Source: Winogradskyella sp046545555 (lineage in GTDB: Bacteria; Bacteroidota; Bacteroidia; Flavobacteriales; Flavobacteriaceae). Taken from it: a stretch of 64,000 bases of DNA. The position numbers and the translations under genes were made by a program. The notes below the pieces were generated by a model. That model did not search any database. It had not been told where the DNA came from and worked only from the letters and a program-made list of their open reading frames with translations. Numbering within the stretch: the stretch's first letter is position 1; every line of letters begins with the position of its first letter. The DNA lies in contig NZ_JBHZTH010000003.1 in assembly GCF_046545555.1 (NCBI RefSeq), positions 186,001-250,000 on the forward strand, read 5' to 3'. Below are positions 51,905 to 61,052 of this stretch, piece by piece.

Positions 51905-53320
51905 ATGCTTTTTAATTCACTAAGTTTTGTTCTATTTCTTACTATTGTTTTAGCTTTATATTATTCCAAAATATTTAGTTGGAAAGGTAAAAAACGTATG
52001 CTTCTACTCTCTAGCTATGTTTTTTATGGTTTATGGAACCCACCTCTTATTTTATTGCTTTGGATATCTACAATTATTGATTGGACTGCCAGCAAAAGAA
52101 TAGCAATTGAAGACAATCAAAAGAAAAGAAAACTGTGGTTGCTATTAAGTATGTTTGTAAATCTTGGTTTTCTGGCTTTCTTTAAATATGGGGATTTTTT
52201 ACTTGAAAACTTTGTCTTAATTCTGAATTCTATAGGTATTGAATTTAATACTTTACCAATGGATATTATACTCCCAATGGGTATTTCCTTTTACACATTT
52301 CAAACTATGTCCTATACAATAGATGTATATAACAACAAGATAGAACCAGCGAAAACCTTTTTAGATTTTGCACTTTATGTGACCTTTTTTCCTCAACTTG
52401 TTGCAGGGCCAATTGTGCGGGCGAAAGACTTAATTACTCAATTTTATGAAGAAAAGAAAGCTACAACAAATCAATTTATATGGGGCTTTTTTCTACTTAC
52501 AATTGGTTTATTTCAAAAAGTCGTTTTGGCTGACACGTTACTATCAGAAGCATCAGATACTGTATTTGGTTCGGATGGGTTATTAAATGGTATAGATGCA
52601 TGGACAGGAACACTCGCCTTTTCTGGTCAAATATTCTTCGATTTTGCAGGGTATTCAACTTGTGCAATAGGTATTGCTCTAATGTTAGGTATTATTTTAC
52701 CAGACAACTTTAAATATCCTTATGCATCATTAGGATTTTCTGATTTATGGAAACGTTGGCATATTTCTTTATCTAGTTGGTTAAAAGACTATCTGTATAT
52801 TCCTTTAGGTGGTAATAGAAATGGATTAATAAGAATGTATATTGCTTTAATGCTTACAATGTTACTTGGCGGATTATGGCATGGCGCGGCATGGACCTTC
52901 ATGGTTTGGGGAGGCCTACATGGCTTCTATTTAATTATTGAAAGACTTCAAAAACAATATTTACCATTTAAAATAACGAAATGGAATGGTATATTTTTAG
53001 CTTTTCTTACTTTCACATGTGTTAATCTAACTTGGGTGTTTTTTAGGGCTAGAGAGTTTGAGACCGCCTGGAATATGATTAAATCTATGTTCTACTTGCA
53101 GTCGGATGGAGCCAAAATTCTTGATACTTTTTCTATAATAAAAGTATCTACAGTTGTTTTTATTATGTTTCTATGTCATTGGTTTATGAGAAATACCTCC
53201 TTAAAGCAAGTCTCTGAAAAGATTTCTCCCTACACTCTTGGGTTAATATGGGCAATTATGTTGTTTTTAATAATAATAGCCCAAGGAAGTGGTGAACAAT
53301 TTATATATTTTCAATTTTAA
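51905..53320 (+). CDS. MBOAT family O-acyltransferase (AlgI/DltB type)
   Basis: A 471-residue polytopic membrane protein with about eleven helices. The conserved segments are FPQLVAGPIVRAKDLI, GFSDLWKRWHISLSSWLKDYLYIPLGGNR, and the active-site MLLGGLWHGAAWTFMVWGGLHG with the essential His. Family members move acyl groups from cytosolic thioesters across the membrane to envelope sugars (alginate, peptidoglycan, teichoic acid). With the SGNH-like gene and the DUF1624-like gene it makes an envelope acylation operon; the polymer is unknown. Confidence 0.92.
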   Translation: MLFNSLSFVLFLTIVLALYYSKIFSWKGKKRMLLLSSYVFYGLWNPPLILLLWISTIIDWTASKRIAIEDNQKKRKLWLLLSMFVNLGFLAFFKYGDFLLENFVLILNSIGIEFNTLPMDIILPMGISFYTFQTMSYTIDVYNNKIEPAKTFLDFALYVTFFPQLVAGPIVRAKDLITQFYEEKKATTNQFIWGFFLLTIGLFQKVVLADTLLSEASDTVFGSDGLLNGIDAWTGTLAFSGQIFFDFAGYSTCAIGIALMLGIILPDNFKYPYASLGFSDLWKRWHISLSSWLKDYLYIPLGGNRNGLIRMYIALMLTMLLGGLWHGAAWTFMVWGGLHGFYLIIERLQKQYLPFKITKWNGIFLAFLTFTCVNLTWVFFRAREFETAWNMIKSMFYLQSDGAKILDTFSIIKVSTVVFIMFLCHWFMRNTSLKQVSEKISPYTLGLIWAIMLFLIIIAQGSGEQFIYFQF

Positions 53321-53334
53321 ATTTACGCAGTATT

Positions 53335-54525
53335 ATGACATCCGCCAAATCAAAAAGAATAGAATCTATAGACATTTTAAGAGGTCTAGTTATGGTAATT
53401 ATGGCCTTAGACCATGTACGCGACTATACAAACACAGGTTATATGTTTGCGGATCCGACAAATCTTGAAACTACGACACCAATGTTATTTTTTACAAGGT
53501 GGATTACGCATTTTTGTGCGCCAATATTCGTATTCTTAGCAGGCACATCAGCTTTTTTATATGGTAGTAAGAAAGCCTCTAAACATAAACTTGCTAAATT
53601 TTTGTTTACAAGAGGACTTTGGCTGGTATTTATAGAATTGACGGTAGTTAATTTTTCTTGGACCTTTGATATTTCTTTAAGTGTACACATATTTCAGGTT
53701 ATATGGGCAATCGGAATATGCATGATGATTTTAGCTGCATTAATTTACTTACCAAAAAAGCTTTTATTTGCAATTGGTATTATCATAGTCTTTGGACACA
53801 ACCTACTAGACGGAGTAACACAACAAGGCGCTGAACCATTGTCATTATTATGGTATTATGTACACCAATTTAACTTTCAGGTTATAAATGATGGCAACGG
53901 TATGCTAGCCATTGCTTACCCATTTTTACCTTGGTTAGGTATTATAATTTTAGGGTATTGTTTTGGGTACTTCTATAAAAAAGGATTCGATATAACTATT
54001 AGAAAGAAATGGCTGTTGCGATTAGGCATTGGATCTATATTCTTCTTTTTTAGCTTACGATTTTTAAATATTTATGGAGATTTAACACCTTGGACGTCAC
54101 AAGATAATGTAACCTCAACTGTATTATCATTTTTAAGTGTAACTAAATATCCACCTTCGCTCATTTATACATTGATGACTTTAGGACCAGCTTTTCTATT
54201 CCTTTATGTTATTGAATCGGTTAAAAACAGATTTACAAATATGATGCTAGTATTTGGTCGAGTCCCTTTCTTTTATTACATCTTACACCTCTATATCATC
54301 CATCTAATTGGTATAATTGGACTTGTAATTCTCGGTGAGAATTGGCAAGAATTAATATTAACTGTAGACCGTTTTAAAAGTGGCTACTTATTTAATATTG
54401 GTTTTGATCTTTGGGTAACTTATGTCACATGGATTCTAGTAATTATAATTCTTTATCCTGTTTGTAAAATGTATATGAAATACAAAGCAAATAATAAAGA
54501 TAAATGGTGGCTAAGTTATTTGTAA
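53335..54525 (+). CDS. DUF1624 / heparan-alpha-glucosaminide N-acetyltransferase-like membrane protein
   Basis: A 396-residue protein with about ten membrane helices. The start SKRIESIDILRGLVMVIMALDHVRDY is characteristic of the DUF1624/HGSNAT group, which is related to acyltransferase-3 proteins; FWTRWI-like FFTRWITHFCAPIFVFLAG continues it. HGSNAT in animals transfers acetyl from cytosolic acetyl-CoA to a luminal sugar amine. The 14-bp gap to the MBOAT gene suggests cotranscription and a shared job of acetylating an envelope glycan, which is inference. Confidence 0.82.
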   Translation: MTSAKSKRIESIDILRGLVMVIMALDHVRDYTNTGYMFADPTNLETTTPMLFFTRWITHFCAPIFVFLAGTSAFLYGSKKASKHKLAKFLFTRGLWLVFIELTVVNFSWTFDISLSVHIFQVIWAIGICMMILAALIYLPKKLLFAIGIIIVFGHNLLDGVTQQGAEPLSLLWYYVHQFNFQVINDGNGMLAIAYPFLPWLGIIILGYCFGYFYKKGFDITIRKKWLLRLGIGSIFFFFSLRFLNIYGDLTPWTSQDNVTSTVLSFLSVTKYPPSLIYTLMTLGPAFLFLYVIESVKNRFTNMMLVFGRVPFFYYILHLYIIHLIGIIGLVILGENWQELILTVDRFKSGYLFNIGFDLWVTYVTWILVIIILYPVCKMYMKYKANNKDKWWLSYL

Positions 54526-54569
54526 CTTTATTCACATATCAAGCTTATTTTTTAAATCAACTTCCTAAC

Positions 54570-57500
54570 ATGAAAACACAACACATAATAATTTCAATTT
54601 TAGTCCCATTTCTATTTTTAAGTCATTTTTCATTTTCTCAGAATACTAGATTATTAAGACAACCAGATATAAGCACAACACATATAACATATACTTATGG
54701 CAGCGATATTTGGATTTCAGAAATAGAATCTAACGAAGCTAAACGTTTAACCTCTACAGCAGCTGTTGAATCTAATCCTTATTTTTCACCAGATGGCAAT
54801 TGGATTGCATTTAGTTCTAATCGTGATGGATCAAATAACGTTTACATTGTTTCAAAAGATGGGGGTGAACCTAAGCGACTAACGTGGCATCCAAGTGGAT
54901 CAACTGTAAGAGGTTGGTCTAATGATGGAAGTACTATTTTATTTGCCAGCAATAGGGAAACTGCACCGAGACCATATCAGCGCCTTTATAGTATTTCGGT
55001 TAAAGGTGGTGTACCTAAACTATTAACAAAACAATGGAGTTTTGATGGAGCCTATTCACCTAATGGAAAAAAATTAGTAATAGATAAAATGGACCGTTGG
55101 GATGTAGAATGGCGTGCCTATAGAGGTGGACAAAACACACCTTTATTAATTTTAGATTTAGAAACTCAAAATGAAGTTTTGTTACCTAATGAAAGTACCA
55201 CTGATATTAAACCTATTTGGCTTAAAGAAAAAATTTATTTCTTGTCAGATAGAGATTTAGTTGCAAACATATGGTCGTATGATATAAACACAAAGGCTTT
55301 AAATCAAATCACAAAATTCAAAGGTTCAGATATTAAATGGATTAGTGGCCATGACAATACTATTGTTTATGAACGTGACGGCTTTTTGCATACCATGAAC
55401 CTTTCTAATGGAAATTCTAAACAATTAAATATAAATGTTATCGGAGATTTTCCATGGGCAGCAACAAAGTGGGAAGATGTATCTCGCTCCGTGCGTTCTG
55501 CATCATTATCTCCAAATGGTAAACGTGCTATTATGCAATCTCGAGGTGATATTTTTACCGTTCCTGTAGAGTTTGGTGATGCTAGGAACATTACCTCCAG
55601 CTCTGGTATTGCTGACCGAAGACCTATTTGGTCGCCTAAAGGTGATAAAATAGCTTGGTTTTCTGATGCCAACAGAAAGAATTACGCGCTTATGATAGCT
55701 TCGCAAGATGGACTTTCAACACCTGAAATTTATTCTATAGGTGAATCGAAGTTAGGATGGAGTCCAGCATGGTCACCTAATGGCAAATATATTGCCTTTA
55801 TCGATGATGATGTTCGCCTACGTTATGTCAATTTAGAGACTAAAAAAATAAAAACTTTTGATATTGGAGGTAATAACTTAGAGCGCAGTCAAATAAAATT
55901 AAAATGGTCTCCTGATAGTAATTGGATTGCTTATGAAAAATCTGGTTCAAATAATTTTAGACAAATTTATATTTATTCATTAGCTAAAGACATTACAAAA
56001 CCTATTACGGATACTTTTGCTGATTCTTTTTCACCTACGTGGGATCTTAATAAAAAGCAGCTTTATTTTTTAGCTAGTACTGATGTGGCTCTAGGTTCGG
56101 GTTGGGCAAATACAAGTTCTATGACGTCCGATCCTGTATATGCCGCATATGTCGTTAATCTTAATGCTAATGATGACTCACCTTTTAAACCAAAAAGTGA
56201 TGAGGAAGAGGTTAAAGAAGAGGACGTTGATAATGAGAAAAAAGAAGAAGATTCGGCCAGTGACAAAAAAGAAAATTCAGGAGACGAGATAATTATAAAC
56301 TTTGAAGACATCGGAAGAAGAACTTTAGCATTACCTATGCCCTCAAGGTATTATGGTTCTATTATTGGCGGACCAAAAGGATCTATGTTTATATCAGAAT
56401 ACATTCCAAACGGAAGAGGTTTAACCCTACATAAATTTAACCTTAAAGACCAAGAAAGTAAAGAGTTTGCATCAGGCGCTAGTTCAGTTTCGGTCACTTC
56501 AAATGGTAAGCATATGTTAGCGCGTTTAAACGGAAGTTGGAAAGTGATTAAAACTGGCGGACCAAATGCAAAAGGAGCGAAAGGATTAAAAGTTAATCTT
56601 CAAATGAAATTAGATCGCTCTGCTGAGTGGGAACAAATGTTTGAAGAAGCATGGAGGTACGAGCGCGATTACTTCTACGACCCAAGTATACACGGTCGTG
56701 ATTGGAAATTAGTCTATAAACGCTATGCGCCATTAGTACCATACATAAAACACAGGGCAGACTTAACATATATACTAGACCAAATTAATGGAGAACTATC
56801 GGTTGGTCATAGTTTTGTGTTTGGAGGTGATTATCCTGATGTAGAACGTTCTAGAACAGGTTTGTTAGGTTCAGATTTAATAGTAAACAATGGACGTTGG
56901 CAAATTAAACGCATTTATACAACAGAAAACTGGAACCCTGGACTGTCTGGTCCATTAGATGCACCTGGATTAAATATTAAGGAAGGCCATTATATCGTAG
57001 GTATTAATGGTAAAGAAATTAAAGGGGATGATAACTTCTATAAGCATTTAGATGGGTACTCAGGTAAACAAACAATTCTACACCTAAATGACTCACCTGA
57101 GTTTAAGAATCATTGGACAGAAATTGTAGAACCTATTCGAAGCGAAAACTCACTAAGACAACGTGCATGGGTAGAGGATAATCGCAGATTGGTTGAAAAA
57201 CTATCAAATGGGCGTTTAGGTTATGTTTGGGTACCAAATACTGGTGGACCAGGATTTGTGTCATTTAACCGTTACTACTTTGCCCAACAAGACAAGGAAG
57301 GCGCTGTTATAGATGAACGTTTTAATGGAGGTGGTCTATTAGATGATTATATGGTAGACTTAATGACCCGTAAATTAAGAGCTGGCTTAACTAATGAGGT
57401 ACCTAATGGAAAAGCTATGCGTCTACCTGCTGGTATTTTAGGACCAAAAGTGCTACTAATTAATGAGCTTGCTGGTTCGGGTGGAGATTTCTTCCCTTGG

Positions 57501-57821
57501 GTATTTAGACAACAAAATGCTGGTAAACTCATTGGTATGAGAACTTGGGGTGGCTTAGTAAAATCATCTACTCATTATGCATTAATTGATGGTGGAGGAC
57601 TAACAGCACCAGATAATGCCGTCTTTGATCCTATTAATAATAAATGGATTGCTGAAAATATTGGAGTCGCACCAGATATAGAAATTAGACAAGATGCTAA
57701 ATCATTATATAATGGTAGTGATCCGCAACTAGAAAAGGCTGTTGCAGAACTAATGAAACAATTAGGTGTAAAAAAGATAATTAAAGCACCTAAATTTTCT
57801 CAACCTGCTAAAGGAAACTAA
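54570..57821 (+). CDS. Tricorn-type S41 family peptidase, exported
   Basis: A 1083-residue protease starting at the ATG at 54570, which opens the signal peptide MKTQHIIISILVPFLFLSHF and ends SFSQ; an earlier in-frame GTG/ATG (54504) would overlap the previous gene and spoil the signal. Residues about 25-540 form beta-propeller repeats (AAVESNPYFSPDGNWIAFSSNRDG, in part PYFSPDGNWIAFSSNRDG). A very acidic Glu/Lys/Asp insertion follows at about 545-580. The tricorn core has a PDZ domain (GINGKEIKGDD) and the S41 active site in ELAGSGGDFFPW. It may degrade peptides in the periplasm. Confidence 0.88.
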   Translation: MKTQHIIISILVPFLFLSHFSFSQNTRLLRQPDISTTHITYTYGSDIWISEIESNEAKRLTSTAAVESNPYFSPDGNWIAFSSNRDGSNNVYIVSKDGGEPKRLTWHPSGSTVRGWSNDGSTILFASNRETAPRPYQRLYSISVKGGVPKLLTKQWSFDGAYSPNGKKLVIDKMDRWDVEWRAYRGGQNTPLLILDLETQNEVLLPNESTTDIKPIWLKEKIYFLSDRDLVANIWSYDINTKALNQITKFKGSDIKWISGHDNTIVYERDGFLHTMNLSNGNSKQLNINVIGDFPWAATKWEDVSRSVRSASLSPNGKRAIMQSRGDIFTVPVEFGDARNITSSSGIADRRPIWSPKGDKIAWFSDANRKNYALMIASQDGLSTPEIYSIGESKLGWSPAWSPNGKYIAFIDDDVRLRYVNLETKKIKTFDIGGNNLERSQIKLKWSPDSNWIAYEKSGSNNFRQIYIYSLAKDITKPITDTFADSFSPTWDLNKKQLYFLASTDVALGSGWANTSSMTSDPVYAAYVVNLNANDDSPFKPKSDEEEVKEEDVDNEKKEEDSASDKKENSGDEIIINFEDIGRRTLALPMPSRYYGSIIGGPKGSMFISEYIPNGRGLTLHKFNLKDQESKEFASGASSVSVTSNGKHMLARLNGSWKVIKTGGPNAKGAKGLKVNLQMKLDRSAEWEQMFEEAWRYERDYFYDPSIHGRDWKLVYKRYAPLVPYIKHRADLTYILDQINGELSVGHSFVFGGDYPDVERSRTGLLGSDLIVNNGRWQIKRIYTTENWNPGLSGPLDAPGLNIKEGHYIVGINGKEIKGDDNFYKHLDGYSGKQTILHLNDSPEFKNHWTEIVEPIRSENSLRQRAWVEDNRRLVEKLSNGRLGYVWVPNTGGPGFVSFNRYYFAQQDKEGAVIDERFNGGGLLDDYMVDLMTRKLRAGLTNEVPNGKAMRLPAGILGPKVLLINELAGSGGDFFPWVFRQQNAGKLIGMRTWGGLVKSSTHYALIDGGGLTAPDNAVFDPINNKWIAENIGVAPDIEIRQDAKSLYNGSDPQLEKAVAELMKQLGVKKIIKAPKFSQPAKGN

Positions 57822-57827
57822 AGAATT

Positions 57828-57959
57828 ATGAGTGGATTTGATATTGTAATGGTCATTGCCGTAATACTATTTGCACGTTTAGGTGTGCGTTTAGTAACAC
57901 GTTATATCAGTATGAAAAAAGAAAATGATTCTGAAAAAAATAATTTAGACAATGATTAA
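57828..57959 (+). CDS. 43-residue single-helix membrane protein
   Basis: MSGFDIVMVIAVILFARLGV begins a hydrophobic helix of about 18 residues; the remainder RLVTRYISMKKENDSEKNN is basic, then acidic. It begins 6 bp after the protease gene and its stop overlaps the ATG of the DUF6090 gene (57952) by 8 bp. The tight packing on both sides supports a real small gene that couples them. No family is recognised. Confidence 0.6.
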   Translation: MSGFDIVMVIAVILFARLGVRLVTRYISMKKENDSEKNNLDND

Positions 57960-58683
57960 TATCTTTAGAAAGATGAGAAAAAATCTATTGTTTTCTAAAA
58001 AAACAAGTAGCTATTTAATCTATGCCATTGGCGAAATTATTCTTGTAATGATTGGGATTTTATTAGCACTGTATATAAATAACTGGAATGAAAATCGCAG
58101 ACAAGACAAAAAATTAAATACAATTTTAGAGACTGTAAGAAATGATTTAGTTACTGACACACTTGTCGCTACGCGAATAATAAAGTTCTATGATTCTATT
58201 AACAAGTATAGCACGAAGGTGATTAACTATGAGTACGATAAAGCTAACATTGAAGATTGCATATTATGTAGAAGTTTAATTACATTATACCAACCATTTA
58301 CAGTACAAGATAAAGGGTATTCTATGTTACTAACATTTGAGGAGCTAGATAACATAAAGCCAGATAGTCTTCAGGTTTCAATTATTCAATTTTATAAATC
58401 TATGACTACAATTCTTGACCAAAGTAATGATTTTGTGAAATCTGAAACATTAAAAAACTTACAACATTACAGGACTAAAGATTGGTTTATCGATTGGATG
58501 CAAGGTCGTTTTACAAAAGAAATGAAAGTCTATTTTGGGAGTTCTATCGATTATAAAAATAGAGTGGCATCTAACTTAATATTAGCTAGTACAAATCACG
58601 GTAGCTTCATTAAAACTCATAAAGCTGGTGCAGTGGAACTCATAACTAGAATTGACAAAAGATTTAATAAAAAAGAGAATTAA
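57952..58683 (+). CDS. DUF6090 family membrane protein
   Basis: A 243-residue protein typical of the flavobacterial DUF6090 family. An N-terminal basic stretch (MINIFRKMRKNLLF) is followed by one membrane helix in SYLIYAIGEIILVMIGILLALYINNW (positive-inside, single pass) and a long helical domain (about residues 50-240) in the periplasm. The YAIGE.. LVMIGI.. LYINNWNENRR core is diagnostic. Function unknown. It overlaps the small gene upstream, and its stop shares TTAA with the convergent gene. Confidence 0.85.
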   Translation: MINIFRKMRKNLLFSKKTSSYLIYAIGEIILVMIGILLALYINNWNENRRQDKKLNTILETVRNDLVTDTLVATRIIKFYDSINKYSTKVINYEYDKANIEDCILCRSLITLYQPFTVQDKGYSMLLTFEELDNIKPDSLQVSIIQFYKSMTTILDQSNDFVKSETLKNLQHYRTKDWFIDWMQGRFTKEMKVYFGSSIDYKNRVASNLILASTNHGSFIKTHKAGAVELITRIDKRFNKKEN

Positions 58684-61046
58684 TCTTCTAAGGTAACCTC
58701 TTTAGAAACAAGTTGACTATTATTAACAATACCCTCTACAAATAACTTAATTGGCTGATTGTGGTTAACTACCTTTAATTCGATAAAATTATTTATAACC
58801 TTTACGTTCGGTTTCCAATCAATCACTCCATATTCTTTAAAAAAATTAGTCTCATAAGAACCATATTTAGGAGCGTAAAATGTTTTTGGTTTATCGAATA
58901 CAACAGGTATGCTATAACTGGTATATGACTCTTTTTTTATATAAGCTACGTCTGGTTTAAATGGATGGTTATAAATCCTTATAACACCTCCACCTCCTCT
59001 TATACCTTCACCAACACCAGATTTATTTACCTCTACATAATCAACATTTCGCATACTATAATTATTCAAAATATTATAATCGATCAATAGAACGTCATCT
59101 AAGAATATGGTAGGTATCTGAGAAGCATTAATACTGGTTGGAAGATTATTAAATATTCTAAAGATTGAATAGCCAGTTTCTTCGTCGCTTGGTGTCTCTT
59201 CAACATAGAACCCGTATGATGAGATGAATTGAGCAAATGTTCTGTAGAAACGCCTTTTCTTTTTATCAAATTCAATAAACGTACTTGGACGTGCATTTTT
59301 TAATTTTTCAATTTTAGTATACTCTTTTTTCTTAGTTACTGTAACCTCTTCTAATTCTTGTATTTTATCCAGCTTATTCAATGAATAATATGCCATACCA
59401 CCATTAGAATCCTGATAACTAATTTGACTAGTAAAAGGCTTTCGTTTTGATTGTAAAAATGGAATCTTTGAAGGAAAGAACTGAACAACCAAATTAGAAC
59501 TCTCTAGCTGTTTGTTTTTACCTAATTTACCAATGCGTAAATCTTCATTAAATAATGGAAAAAAGCCTTTCTTTTTTAGAGAACCCTTCGCTTCTAATGT
59601 TAAAATTTCAGTTTTGGTATTAAAATTAGGATAAATAAAATAAGCTGCAGTTTCATCACTGTTAGAATTAAGATTATACGAAACACCTACCTCAAAATCA
59701 TAAATATACTCTGGAGGGTTATTGAAAATCGTACTCCAATTATAACTACTCCATCCCTCTGTTAACAATAATTCATCTAAATCTTTTACCTTTTTATTAT
59801 CTATGTTTTTAAAATAATAACTAGCATTCTGAACCGGATTTCTTAAATAAGGTTGCAATAACACTGATGAAATAATAGAATTATGATGATTATACGATTT
59901 TGTCTTAGAAGGTAAAACTGATATGCTCAAACTCTGAAACTTACTTGCATCTGCATTACCGAAAGGTATTCTTACTAATATAGAGTCTTTCATTTTACTG
60001 GTAATAGGTGTGTCCATTTCACCTAATTCTAAACCTTCATAATTAAAATATAAACGCTCTGCAATTGGCTCTGCATCACTATTAAATAAAGTAATAATAT
60101 TGATGCCAGAAAACAATTCTTGATTTTTGAAATTAAATAATTGCGTTTTTTTATCTTGAATTAAGAAGTCATACGATTTAATATCAACACTATTATGTAA
60201 TGTTAACTTATATAATTCGTTTTCTAAATTATTCAATGTCTCGTCATTTGTACTAACTTTTACTGTAACACCACTATTTACCATTTCTACATTTAAAACT
60301 ACACCTCTTAATTCGATAGTTGGAAAATCGACTTGTTGTTTTTTATTATTGTAGAAAAATTCAATTTTATAATCGGATTGAACATTCGGAACCAGTTCAA
60401 TAGAACCTATACCAAACGCATTTAACTGCAGCTGTTTTATCGATGTCCCATTTTCTAAAACATTAACTTTAAGATTACCAATACCCAAACCAATACTATC
60501 TTTAGCTATAATGCCTAAACTATTTTTTATATTTGCCAAGAGATGTCCACTTTCTGGTAATATTTGAAGATCCACCTTATTTGAAACCGACACCGGTTTT
60601 ATAACGGCTTCTTTATCAGGGTTTATAATGGTAAATTTAGTTTCGTAATGCGTGTATTCGTTTTCAAAATTCTTAGACCAATTCGTATACATCTTTAAGG
60701 TATACTCCCCTTGTACAAAACTACTATCAGTTTCAAAATAACTCTGTCCAATTCCGTTTACAGACATAATCATTTTCTCCCTTACAACTGAATCTTTAGG
60801 ATCTAACAAAACACAATAAAGATTAGAAGTTTGCCCTGAAAGTTCTCGATTATCTCTAGAAAATACATAGCTCTTAAACCAAATAGCTTCATTACTGATG
60901 TAAGTAGATTTATTTAGATGTATATAAATTTGTTCTCTAGAAAGTTCTGCAAAATCTTCAAAACTATCAATGACATCATCAAATTCTGTTTGACCAAAAC
61001 TGCAAAAACTAAAAAATATAACGACTAGAATAAACACCTTTTTCAT
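58680..61046 (-). CDS. Exported protein with alpha-2-macroglobulin-like (MG2) and TonB-plug-like regions
   Basis: A 788-residue protein with signal peptide MKKVFILVVIFFSFCSFG. Residues 35-130 begin LSREQIYIHLNKSTYISNEAIWFKSYVF, written in part as LNKSTYISNEAIWFKSYVF, an MG2-like start common to Bacteroidetes surface proteins. The C-terminal third has IEKLKNARPSTFIEF and a plug-like stretch DVLLIDYNILNNYS ... EVNKSGVGEGIRGGGGVIRIYN. It is not a full TonB receptor: no beta-barrel follows. It is 6 bp after the 61053 gene on the same strand, so cotranscribed. Role unknown; outer-membrane assembly or uptake are possible. Confidence 0.65.
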   Translation of the reverse strand: MKKVFILVVIFFSFCSFGQTEFDDVIDSFEDFAELSREQIYIHLNKSTYISNEAIWFKSYVFSRDNRELSGQTSNLYCVLLDPKDSVVREKMIMSVNGIGQSYFETDSSFVQGEYTLKMYTNWSKNFENEYTHYETKFTIINPDKEAVIKPVSVSNKVDLQILPESGHLLANIKNSLGIIAKDSIGLGIGNLKVNVLENGTSIKQLQLNAFGIGSIELVPNVQSDYKIEFFYNNKKQQVDFPTIELRGVVLNVEMVNSGVTVKVSTNDETLNNLENELYKLTLHNSVDIKSYDFLIQDKKTQLFNFKNQELFSGINIITLFNSDAEPIAERLYFNYEGLELGEMDTPITSKMKDSILVRIPFGNADASKFQSLSISVLPSKTKSYNHHNSIISSVLLQPYLRNPVQNASYYFKNIDNKKVKDLDELLLTEGWSSYNWSTIFNNPPEYIYDFEVGVSYNLNSNSDETAAYFIYPNFNTKTEILTLEAKGSLKKKGFFPLFNEDLRIGKLGKNKQLESSNLVVQFFPSKIPFLQSKRKPFTSQISYQDSNGGMAYYSLNKLDKIQELEEVTVTKKKEYTKIEKLKNARPSTFIEFDKKKRRFYRTFAQFISSYGFYVEETPSDEETGYSIFRIFNNLPTSINASQIPTIFLDDVLLIDYNILNNYSMRNVDYVEVNKSGVGEGIRGGGGVIRIYNHPFKPDVAYIKKESYTSYSIPVVFDKPKTFYAPKYGSYETNFFKEYGVIDWKPNVKVINNFIELKVVNHNQPIKLFVEGIVNNSQLVSKEVTLED

Positions 61047-61052
61047 AGACTT

